24,510 nt of DNA from the IMG/VR virus record IMGVR_UViG_3300025828_003399, positions 1 to 24,510 of that record; one strand, 5' to 3'. Made by a program: the position numbers and the translations under genes. Within the stretch, counting starts at the first letter, position 1, and the number at the start of each line of letters is the position of its first letter. This document shows, in pieces, positions 7,743-14,012 of the stretch. A model generated the notes under the pieces. The model saw nothing but the letters and a program-made list of their open reading frames with translations, did no database searches and was not told the DNA's origin. The stretch is from a virus.

Positions 7743-8374
7743 GTTACGAGTCTAAAGTATATCAATTATTAGAAGCTAATACTGCAAAATACTATGCTGA
7801 AAAACTTTCCTATGGATTAAAAGACTTAGCTCCAGTAATTAATAGACAAACGATGAACTTTCATTATAATGTTCATTATAAAGGTTACATCAAAAAATTA
7901 AACGAAGCTTTAGGTAATAAACCAAAACCACCTATTGTTGAGTTAATTAAAAATATTAAAAAATACGATGATAAAGTTAGAGACAATGCTGGTGGTTACT
8001 ACAATCACTCACTCTTCTGGAAATACATGCATCCAGGAGGGGCTCCATTTGAAGGTAAATCCGAACTCGGTAAAGCAATTAAAAGCACTTTCGGTTCCTT
8101 CAATAACTTTAGGAACGAGTTCGTTGAATCTGGCAAGTCCCAGTTTGGATCAGGGTGGGTATGGTTGGTTAAAAAAGATAATAGGTTGGAAGTAGTACAT
8201 ACACCTAATCAAGATAACCCTCTTATGAGTAATGCTGGTAAACCTATATTAGGTTGCGATGTATGGGAACATGCTTATTATCTTATGAATGGTCCAGAAA
8301 GAGGAGAATGGATTAATAACTTCTTTAAGATTGTTCATTGGAATCATTGTAATACTATTTTTATCAGTGATTAA
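7739..8374 (+). CDS. sodA: Superoxide dismutase, Fe/Mn family (Mn-type signature)
   Basis: This 211-residue Fe/Mn SOD has all four metal ligands: H42 (NFHYNVHY), H90 (GGYYNHSLFW), D174 and H178 (DVWEHAYYL). Mn-type indicators are the GG before YYNH and the Gln in NQDNPLM (Q158), which supplies the active-site Gln in Mn enzymes; GSGWVWL at 137-143 is also conserved. The enzyme disproportionates superoxide to H2O2 and O2. The protein starts about 16 residues before the usual SOD N-terminus, and that extension (MSYESKVYQLLEANTA) contains L-L-E followed by A, like a phage prohead-protease site. It is coupled by ATGA to the upstream late-type gene. The SOD call is very secure; metal choice is inferred from residues. 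Virion packaging is a hypothesis. Confidence 0.95.
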   Translation: MSYESKVYQLLEANTAKYYAEKLSYGLKDLAPVINRQTMNFHYNVHYKGYIKKLNEALGNKPKPPIVELIKNIKKYDDKVRDNAGGYYNHSLFWKYMHPGGAPFEGKSELGKAIKSTFGSFNNFRNEFVESGKSQFGSGWVWLVKKDNRLEVVHTPNQDNPLMSNAGKPILGCDVWEHAYYLMNGPERGEWINNFFKIVHWNHCNTIFISD

Positions 8375-8375
8375 G

Positions 8376-8383
8376 ATTAAATA
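8376..8383 (+). promoter_or_regulatory. Candidate late-type promoter box ATTAAATA
   Basis: The box ends 5 bases before the GTG at 8389 and has no -35-like sequence at a usual distance. The identical octamer occurs on the minus strand at 12158-12165, before the other structural-type gene. Confidence 0.42.
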
Positions 8384-8388
8384 ATTAC

Positions 8389-9414
8389 GTGGATAAGGAA
8401 TCACACATATTATTTGAAAAATATCAATCTGTTAATGAAGCTAATGGTATAGTACCTTATAATAAAAAAGAGGTAGAAAAAAGAAATAAACTTCAAAAGA
8501 GAGAAGATAAAGATGATGATTATAACACTTATTCTAGATCTTTTTCAAGTGATGATACTCCAGAAAATGTACCTCCGGACCCAAGTGTAAATTATACATA
8601 TGCCGGTCCTGAATCAGGAGAAAAATTCGCAGGTAGAGGTACAGGTGAAAATCCGGAAAGAAAAAAATTACCTCAAGGTCAACAAAGTCTAAAACCACAA
8701 CCAGCACCACAACCAAAACCTAACACTCAATCTCAATCAGCACCAGCCCTAGCACCACAACCAAAACCTAACATTCAATCTCAATCAGCACCAGCCCCGG
8801 CACCTAACGTTAACCAACCATCAACTTTTAAAAATTTCATAAAAGGAGGTAAAAAGGGATTAAAAGGTTTAGGTAAAGCATTAACAATGGGGGCTAAAGC
8901 TGTAGACCCATTTAGTAAACAAGGTTTATTAGGAAAAGCTGCTACTGCAGCTAAAAATATAGAAAATTGGGCTAAAACAGGATCGGGATTTGTAGATAAT
9001 ATATACGGTAAAAAGCAAGGTTCAGCTGATGATGCGGTAAAAAAGGGAAATGAACATGAGTTTTTTACTAATATAAGAAATACTTTTAAAAACAATAATA
9101 AAACTAAAGCAGCATACGCAGATGCTGTTGCAAATTCAGTTATCCCACCCGGTCAACAACTATCTTTAATACACCCTAAAAATCCAAACAAACCTAAACA
9201 ATATACCAATATAGAACACTATGCTAATGTAGTTTTAGATCAATTTAAATACTATTTAGTGAACAAAAACTATAGTGAAAACGATTCAGGTAAATACACA
9301 GTACAAGCATTTACAACAAGAACAAATACTGATAATAATAAAAATAAAATCATGCTGAAAATTTTAAAAAAACATGGTTTATTGTATGACGCTGTAGCTA
9401 AATTTGTACCTTGA
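8389..9414 (+). CDS. Pro/Gln-rich probable virion or internal head protein
   Basis: GTG at 8389 is used as the start because it sits 5 bases after a late-type box and gives an N-terminus (ILFEKYQSVNEANG) like other phage virion proteins. The 341-residue product has a charged, probably disordered region (20-95). It continues with a Pro/Gln/Ser-rich linker containing two 16-residue repeats (APQPKPN-T/I-QSQSAPA) encoded by a 48-base tandem duplication. A Gly/Lys-rich helical part follows (FKNFIKGGKKGLKGLGKALTMG) and then a more ordered C-terminal domain (about 225-341, HEFFTNIRNTF to the end). No enzymatic motif is seen. The linker and leader suggest a structural or internal protein. There is no Shine-Dalgarno. 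The gene is clearly coding; the role is inferred. Confidence 0.6.
   Translation: MDKESHILFEKYQSVNEANGIVPYNKKEVEKRNKLQKREDKDDDYNTYSRSFSSDDTPENVPPDPSVNYTYAGPESGEKFAGRGTGENPERKKLPQGQQSLKPQPAPQPKPNTQSQSAPALAPQPKPNIQSQSAPAPAPNVNQPSTFKNFIKGGKKGLKGLGKALTMGAKAVDPFSKQGLLGKAATAAKNIENWAKTGSGFVDNIYGKKQGSADDAVKKGNEHEFFTNIRNTFKNNNKTKAAYADAVANSVIPPGQQLSLIHPKNPNKPKQYTNIEHYANVVLDQFKYYLVNKNYSENDSGKYTVQAFTTRTNTDNNKNKIMLKILKKHGLLYDAVAKFVP
8703..8798 (+). repeat. 48-bp tandem duplication, two copies
   Basis: Copies at 8703-8750 and 8751-8798 differ at two bases and encode APQPKPNTQSQSAPAL and APQPKPNIQSQSAPAP. The unit is in frame inside the Pro/Gln-rich linker, consistent with recent expansion of a flexible linker. 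Confidence 0.9.
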
Positions 9415-9438
9415 TATTTTTTAGATATTCCATATAAT
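9411..9438 (+). promoter_or_regulatory. Sigma70-like promoter of thyX (TTGATA-16-TATAAT)
   Basis: TTGATA at 9411-9416 (5 of 6 to the consensus) and a perfect TATAAT at 9433-9438 are separated by 16 bases. The -10 ends 7 bases before the ATG at 9446, so transcription would begin at or within a base or two of the start codon. An inverted repeat, CCATATA/TATATGG with a 6-base loop (9430-9449), spans the -10 and start codon and could be an operator. Confidence 0.5.
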
Positions 9439-9445
9439 TTTATAT

Positions 9446-10120
9446 ATGGAAGTTAATCTTATTTCTGTTACCGATCCTAAAATTTTTACTGAAGATAACC
9501 AAAACAAATCTGAACGTTGGAGTAGGAGATCTTTAAATTCAGAAGAGCTTATTGCTTATTGTGCTCGAGTTTCCAATCCTTCTAATCAAATGAATATGGA
9601 GACTGCTCCGCGTTTGTTAAAGTATCTAATCAAACATAAACATTGGTCTCCATTTGAAATGGTAGATATGTGTGTTGAGATTAAGACTAGTAGAGCAATA
9701 GCAGCTCAAATTCTTAGACATCGTAGTTTTTCCTTCCAAGAGTTCTCTCAACGTTATAGCTCAGTTACTGAAATAGAACCTATTGAACTGAGGAAACAAG
9801 CGGAGACCAACAGACAGAGTAGTGAGCAAGTAATTGACGAACCGGTAATTAATAATGTCGTGCAATATGCAATTGATCACGCTGTACAAACGTATGAGAA
9901 GTTGATAAAAGAAGGAGTTGCAAGAGAGCAGGCTCGTTTAGTTCTACCTCTTGCAGCTCAATCGTGTCTTTATATGAAAGGTTCGGTAAGGTCTTGGGTT
10001 CATTATATTGATCTTAGAACAAAAGAAGATACTCAAAAAGAACATCGACTTATTGCGGAGAGTATTAAAAATATATTCAATGAGCAGTTTCCAACTGTAG
10101 CAGAAGCCCTTGAATGGTAA
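9446..10120 (+). CDS. thyX: Flavin-dependent thymidylate synthase ThyX
   Basis: This is a full-length ThyX of 224 residues. The signature RHR-x7-S is at R91-H92-R93 ... S101, within RHRSFSFQEFSQRYS. The C-terminal motif REQARLVLPLAAQSCLYMKG carries the conserved Arg/Leu/Pro segment used for dUMP binding and tetramer contacts, and SWVHYIDLR follows. ThyX methylates dUMP using 5,10-methylene-THF, FAD and NADPH, releasing THF rather than DHF, so no dihydrofolate reductase is needed. It has its own sigma70-like promoter and no Shine-Dalgarno, and overlaps the next gene in a TAATG junction. It fits an early/middle nucleotide-synthesis role and is common in AT-rich marine phages. Confidence 0.96.
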   Translation: MEVNLISVTDPKIFTEDNQNKSERWSRRSLNSEELIAYCARVSNPSNQMNMETAPRLLKYLIKHKHWSPFEMVDMCVEIKTSRAIAAQILRHRSFSFQEFSQRYSSVTEIEPIELRKQAETNRQSSEQVIDEPVINNVVQYAIDHAVQTYEKLIKEGVAREQARLVLPLAAQSCLYMKGSVRSWVHYIDLRTKEDTQKEHRLIAESIKNIFNEQFPTVAEALEW

Positions 10121-10455
10121 TGAACAAACAATCAGATAACAATACGCAGTTTTCAACAGGAGCCCAACGTGATGATCGTAAGGGTAAACTTCGAATGAGC
10201 TTAATGCCTCACACAGCAATGAATAGAATCATGAAAAGATATCTAGACGGTGCTGAAACTTATGGAGAGAATAATTGGCTAAAGGGTCAACCGTTCTCTG
10301 TATTGTATGATAGTGCTCATAGACATATGATGCAATTTTGGTCTGGTGATACTAGTGAAGACCATCTTGCAGCTGCAGCTTGGAATATTATGTCTATGAT
10401 GCAGTTTGAAGGTAAGAGAGAAGATTTAGATGACCGGATTGAGTTTCCTAGATAA
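10120..10455 (+). CDS. DUF5664-type dATP/dGTP diphosphohydrolase-like protein
   Basis: The start is taken as ATG 10120 (TAATG overlap with thyX); an in-frame ATG at 10114 would add two residues. Over 111 residues it shows the family pattern GAQRDDRKGK (14-23), SLMPHTAMNRI, DGAETYGENNWLKG (43-56), DSAHRHMMQFW (64-74) and SEDHLAAAAWN (79-89). The E/D/H residues of the last two are the presumed metal ligands. Related phage proteins hydrolyse (d)NTPs to dNMP plus pyrophosphate, shaping the nucleotide pool, and all-alpha MazG-like folds are typical. Its place between thyX and a P-loop kinase-like gene fits nucleotide metabolism. Substrate preference is not predictable from sequence. Confidence 0.7.
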   Translation: MNKQSDNNTQFSTGAQRDDRKGKLRMSLMPHTAMNRIMKRYLDGAETYGENNWLKGQPFSVLYDSAHRHMMQFWSGDTSEDHLAAAAWNIMSMMQFEGKREDLDDRIEFPR

Positions 10456-10470
10456 ATCATAAGTGTTAAT

Positions 10471-11223
10471 ATGCGTATAGCTATTTCAGGAACAGCTTGT
10501 CAAGGAAAATCGACATTAATTAAAGACTTTCTAAAAGAGTGGAATATGTACACCACTCCTGCAAAAACCTATCGTGACTACCTTACAGAAAACAACTTAC
10601 CACACAGCAAAGAGACAACGAAGGATACGCAGTGGGACATCCTTAATTTTATGGTCGATACGCTTCAACAATACTCTAAGGGTGATAAAGTTATTTTTGA
10701 TCGTTGCCCTCTTGATAACATGGTATATTCTCTTTGGGCTCATGAAAAAGATAATAGCGACCTTGATAGCGATTTTATAAAGAAATGCATACCTGTAGTA
10801 AGAGAGAGTTTAAGATTTTTAGATGTAATCTTTTTCATACCTATTACTAAAGCTGCACCTATAAAAATTGTCGAAGATGATTTAAGAGATACCGATGAAG
10901 AATTTATCACCGAAATTGATAATATTTTTAAAGGTATTGAACGACAATATTTAGAAGGTCAAAAAGCTTCACCTTTTCTACCTAATGAAGAATGTCCTGC
11001 AATTGTAGAAGTATTCGGTAATCGTGAACAGCGTTTACATATGATGAGACAATACATTGATGCAGAAGGCGATTTGTTAGGAGAAAATAGTAGCTCTATC
11101 TTAGGTGAAGAAGTTCTTGATATGGAACAAATCCTTCGTGATCAACATCGTGAAATGAACAAAGAAAAGGCGCAAGCAGAAGAACTGATGCGCCAAATTC
11201 AAAATACAAAAAATAGAAGATGA
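10471..11223 (+). CDS. P-loop ATPase/nucleotide kinase-like protein (AAA_28 type)
   Basis: The 250-residue protein has a Walker A at residues 7-15 (GTACQGKST) and a Walker-B/LID-like FDRCPLDNMVY at 76-86 with D77 and R78, as in AAA_28, NadR-kinase and deoxynucleoside kinase-like proteins. Residues 200-250 form a charged helical tail (QILRDQHREMNKEKAQAEEL), probably coiled coil, not part of the usual kinase core. Its position after thyX and the pyrophosphohydrolase-like gene suggests phosphorylation of a nucleoside, nucleotide or cofactor. It is followed at once by the convergent minus-strand gene, with a single base between the stop codons and no visible terminator. The family is likely; the substrate is unknown. 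Confidence 0.65.
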   Translation: MRIAISGTACQGKSTLIKDFLKEWNMYTTPAKTYRDYLTENNLPHSKETTKDTQWDILNFMVDTLQQYSKGDKVIFDRCPLDNMVYSLWAHEKDNSDLDSDFIKKCIPVVRESLRFLDVIFFIPITKAAPIKIVEDDLRDTDEEFITEIDNIFKGIERQYLEGQKASPFLPNEECPAIVEVFGNREQRLHMMRQYIDAEGDLLGENSSSILGEEVLDMEQILRDQHREMNKEKAQAEELMRQIQNTKNRR

Positions 11224-11224
11224 A

Positions 11225-12151
11225 TTACGTTATAGTATCAACGTCAACGTTTCTTCCAACTGTACCTCTTACTTTAAAATTCATTGTCACCACTACGTTA
11301 CCTCCAGGAGGATTTAACCTGTTATGATTACCGTTAGCATATATGCTAATTAAATCCCCCGCAACTACATCTCTTATGGTAGCTATACCGTTTGCTAAAG
11401 GTACTTTATTGTCGTTTATAAAAACTTCTGTAGGTATAGAAGATGGAGGTGGAGTTATCCCGGCTCTCAAACCAGGTCCCCTGATTAAACCACCGTATCT
11501 TGCTATTGTGTTTGCTTGAATGGTCACTATTGCAAAACTTTGAGACGCTACAATTTTCTTAACTGCATTTACCGCAGTACTTGTTGACCCTCTTTGTACA
11601 TAACTTCTTTCCAGTATTACTTCATTACCTTGATCCATTAGAATGGTAGACCCTTCTGCTGCAGATGGACCAAAAATAGGTATACCATCTTCATTTATTT
11701 TAACTACCTCACCCGGTACACCAGGAGCTAATGTAATAAAGTCTGCAAAATCCCCATTATAGTATAATAAACTACCCGGTAGTATATCTTCATTTGTTGG
11801 TAGGAATGCTCTAGAACTTAATTGATGAATTGTTGTGTAAGTTGAATCCCAAAGTGCACTTAATTCATTTAAAGTTGAATAAACAGAATATAATTTATCA
11901 AAATCTGCCTTTACAGTATTATTGATATAAGCATTTATTGAACATAATGATTGGGTATTCGTTACAACTTGAGCTGATAATGTATCTATCAAAGTTGTAA
12001 AGTCGGTGTTTTGCAGACCTATGATAAAATTTTGAAAATCTAATTTATAGATAACACCATTCGATATTGAAAATAAATAATCGCCATCTACAATATCTTG
12101 TATTTCTGATATGCTATCAATCGTAATGAAGTTGTCGTTTCCTGTGGACAT
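11225..12151 (-). CDS. Probable virion structural or fibre-type protein, lone minus-strand gene
   Basis: The 308-residue product has no enzymatic motif. Residues 50-115 are helical and heptad-like (TLIDTLSAQVVTNTQSL ... DFDKLYSVYSTLNELSALWD), which suggests a trimeric coiled coil. Residues 120-308 are Gly/Pro/Thr/Val-rich beta sequence with short repeats such as GSLLYYNGDF and APGVPGEVVKINEDGIPIFG, then GLIRGPGLRAG and TPPPSSIPTEVFIN, typical of fibre or decoration proteins. It is the only gene on this strand, convergent with the P-loop gene and divergent from the gene at 12179. A late-type box ATTAAATA lies just upstream of its ATG, in keeping with a virion role. I do not recognise the family; the structural call is inference. 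Confidence 0.6.
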   Translation of the reverse strand: MSTGNDNFITIDSISEIQDIVDGDYLFSISNGVIYKLDFQNFIIGLQNTDFTTLIDTLSAQVVTNTQSLCSINAYINNTVKADFDKLYSVYSTLNELSALWDSTYTTIHQLSSRAFLPTNEDILPGSLLYYNGDFADFITLAPGVPGEVVKINEDGIPIFGPSAAEGSTILMDQGNEVILERSYVQRGSTSTAVNAVKKIVASQSFAIVTIQANTIARYGGLIRGPGLRAGITPPPSSIPTEVFINDNKVPLANGIATIRDVVAGDLISIYANGNHNRLNPPGGNVVVTMNFKVRGTVGRNVDVDTIT

Positions 12152-12172
12152 TTTAAGTATTTAATCTAAAAT
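12145..12172 (+). promoter_or_regulatory. Sigma70-like promoter (TGGACA-16-TAAAAT) for the second glycan operon
   Basis: TGGACA at 12145-12150 (5 of 6 to TTGACA) and TAAAAT at 12167-12172 are 16 bases apart; the -10 ends 6 bases before the ATG at 12179. The -35 overlaps the first codons of the divergent gene. The 18-base inverted repeat GTATTT-N6-AAATAC (12157-12174) covers both this -10 and the divergent promoter. Confidence 0.45.
12158..12165 (-). promoter_or_regulatory. Candidate late-type promoter box ATTAAATA for the minus-strand gene
   Basis: Read on the minus strand, ATTAAATA ends 6 bases before the ATG at 12151. It is identical to the box at 8376-8383 and one base from NATAAATA. It overlaps the plus-strand promoter, so only one direction may be active at a time. 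Confidence 0.4.
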
Positions 12173-12178
12173 ACAATA

Positions 12179-12397
12179 ATGACCAAAGTTAAAGCAGGTA
12201 AAATTATCAGAGTAGATAACAAAGAAAGAAAATTTGGTGCTAATCCCGAATATCTTGCTATTTGGGTAGAAAATCAATCTAATGACGAATTTTGTCTTTT
12301 GTTTACTGAAAGAGAATTAAAAGTTGCAAAGGATAGAGCAGATAAAAACAAAGAAGATATACCAAGAAAAGGTTTCTTTACTGATTTGTTTGACTGA
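12179..12397 (+). CDS. Small conserved-looking phage protein of unknown function
   Basis: The 72-residue product has a beta-rich first half (VKAGKIIRVDNKERKFG, then YLAIWVENQSNDEFCLLFTE) and a charged helical second half (RELKVAKDRADKNKED). It has no signal peptide and no known motif. It is probably genuine: it has a promoter-like sequence upstream and its stop overlaps the start of the next gene (TGATG). It is the first gene of the second glycan operon. I cannot assign a function. Confidence 0.6.
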   Translation: MTKVKAGKIIRVDNKERKFGANPEYLAIWVENQSNDEFCLLFTERELKVAKDRADKNKEDIPRKGFFTDLFD

Positions 12398-13200
12398 TGA
12401 CTAACTTAAATGCATCTGTAATTGTTTTCTATCGTAAAGATAGTGAAGATAGAGAGTTAAATTTAAAAACTCTTTTAAACTTTTACTACAAACATTACGA
12501 AAATTTTGAGTTTATAGTTTCTGAACAAAAACATTTAGAAAGTAATATAGACTTCTCTTCTTATGAAAACCTTAAACATATAGTTCTTCCTGATCTGGAA
12601 GATACATGGAATAAAATGAAAGGTTATAATGAAGGGGTTAAAGATTCATTTTATGAAAATCTTATCTTTAATGATGTAGATGTAATTTTTGGGCCTGATC
12701 ATATAAATGAAACTTTAGATATTTTAACAAAAGATAATAAAAAAATTATTTTACCTAACGACGGTCATTTTGTTTGTGTAAAAGAAGGTATAAGAGACAA
12801 ATTTATTGATAATTTAGATTATGGTTATCTTTGTGATCAAATCGACCCTAATCATTACAATCAAATTAATTTTCAAAACGATAAAATTCATATAGGTCAT
12901 ACAAGTACACCAGGAGGTGGGTTTGTTACTAAGAAAAGAAATATTTTTAACTGTAATGGTTTTAACCCTAACTTCTTAGGTTGGGGATATGAGGATAACG
13001 AAACTTTAGCACGTTTTAATAAAATGGGTTATACGGTATGTAGACTTACGGGAGACTTTAAGCCTCTGTTTCATATTAATCATGAGAGTGCTGAAAGAGA
13101 AACTAACCCATATTATAAGCAAAACAACAATTTATGTAACTTTGTAGAAAAGATAGATAGTAAACTGCTTTATCTATATAGCAACACTTGGAAAATGTAA
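12397..13200 (+). CDS. GT-A glycosyltransferase, galactosyltransferase (GT7C-like) type
   Basis: The 267-residue single-domain enzyme starts with a strand-rich donor-binding core (ASVIVFYRKDSEDRELNLKT) and has the metal-binding DxD as D93-V-D95 (FNDVDVIF). The C-terminal block TPGGGFVTKKRNIFNCNGFN, then GWGYEDNE with E199 and D200, matches the GT7 C-terminal motif (GGxxx ... NGFxxxFxGWGxEDxD) of beta-4-galactosyltransferases and bacterial polymerases of the chondroitin type. The closing H-x-N-H segment (FHINHESAE) could hold a metal-binding His. No membrane segment is present. It is paralogous to the gene at 14791. Overlapping starts on both sides indicate translational coupling. Donor sugar is unknown; UDP-Gal, UDP-GalNAc or UDP-Glc are possibilities from family knowledge. 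Confidence 0.8.
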   Translation: MTNLNASVIVFYRKDSEDRELNLKTLLNFYYKHYENFEFIVSEQKHLESNIDFSSYENLKHIVLPDLEDTWNKMKGYNEGVKDSFYENLIFNDVDVIFGPDHINETLDILTKDNKKIILPNDGHFVCVKEGIRDKFIDNLDYGYLCDQIDPNHYNQINFQNDKIHIGHTSTPGGGFVTKKRNIFNCNGFNPNFLGWGYEDNETLARFNKMGYTVCRLTGDFKPLFHINHESAERETNPYYKQNNNLCNFVEKIDSKLLYLYSNTWKM

Positions 13201-14012
13201 TGAAGGTTAATATTAGAGATAGAAATTTTGGTCATGATATATCATCTTGCGCTAATACCCCAAGCAAATACATCGAGTGGGTTAGAGACAACGTCCCTGT
13301 TAGTGATGTATGTTTTATTACTGATATGTGTCTTGAAGACGTAAAGAAAGCTTCTGGTGTAAAAAGAAAGGTAGCTTGGATATTAGAACCAAGAAGCATT
13401 CATCCTCATTCATATGCATGGATTGAAAAAAATAACAAACTGTTTGACTTTGTATTAACCTTTGATCAAAATCTTATTGATAGAGGTGAAAATTATCTTT
13501 ACTACCCTCATGGTAGATGTTGGATTAAAAATTATGTAGATAAACCTAAAACAAAGATGTGTAGTATCTTTGCTTCAGAAAAAGCAATGACTGAAGGTCA
13601 CCGTTTACGTCATCAAGTAATTGATTATAACGGTGAACAAATGGATTGTTTTGGTGAATATGTTCTTAATAGACTTGAGAATAAAGAGGACGGTCTTAAT
13701 GATTATAGATACTCAGTTACAATTGAAAATGCTATCTTACCAGGTTATTGGACTGAAAAATTATTAGATTGTTTTGCTACAAAAACCATACCTATCTACT
13801 ATGGTGATAAAGATTCAGTAAATAAATTTTTCAACAAAAATGGTATCATTTATTTTAACTCATTAAATGATATTGATCTTGTTCTTAGTAATATGTCAGA
13901 AGATGATTACAATATGCGTCTTTCTGCTGTTGAAGAAAATTATAGCAAGGTGGAACAGTTTAGAGTACCAGAAGATTGGATATTCGAAAATTATAAATTT
14001 TTATTTGAATGA
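13200..14012 (+). CDS. GT10-type (alpha-1,3/4-fucosyltransferase-like) glycosyltransferase
   Basis: ATG 13200 (TAATG overlap) is preferred to the in-frame ATG at 13188, which lies within the upstream gene's last codons. The 270-residue protein carries the GT10 donor motif: YRYSVTIENAILPGYWTEKL (169-188), with E176-N177 and Y183-W184-T185-E186-K187, then CFATKTIPIYYG (191-202). These correspond to the FxxxxENs ... dYxTEK ... ga-xPxxxG signature of fucosyltransferases using GDP-fucose. The N-terminal acceptor domain is divergent (KVAWILEPRSIHP). It fits with the GMD-like enzyme at 6313, although no GDP-fucose synthase lies in this window. There is no membrane anchor. GT10 assignment is strong; fucose as donor is probable. 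Confidence 0.85.
   Translation: MKVNIRDRNFGHDISSCANTPSKYIEWVRDNVPVSDVCFITDMCLEDVKKASGVKRKVAWILEPRSIHPHSYAWIEKNNKLFDFVLTFDQNLIDRGENYLYYPHGRCWIKNYVDKPKTKMCSIFASEKAMTEGHRLRHQVIDYNGEQMDCFGEYVLNRLENKEDGLNDYRYSVTIENAILPGYWTEKLLDCFATKTIPIYYGDKDSVNKFFNKNGIIYFNSLNDIDLVLSNMSEDDYNMRLSAVEENYSKVEQFRVPEDWIFENYKFLFE

Noticed and set aside
8703-8798. Possible CRISPR-like repeat
   Set aside because: There are only two directly abutting in-frame copies without spacers; it is a coding tandem duplication.
8781-9095. Minus-strand open frame of 104 codons opposite the Pro/Gln-rich gene
   Set aside because: It is a mirror of a well-supported plus-strand gene, has a hydrophobic low-complexity translation typical of antisense frames, and has no promoter or family motif.
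9944-10219. Minus-strand frame across the thyX/DUF5664 junction
   Set aside because: It runs opposite two recognisable genes and shows no motif; it is a by-product of their codons.
13188-13190. ATG 13188 as start of the GT10 gene
   Set aside because: It is the last Met codon of the upstream gene; ATG 13200 in the TAATG junction gives a more typical N-terminus.
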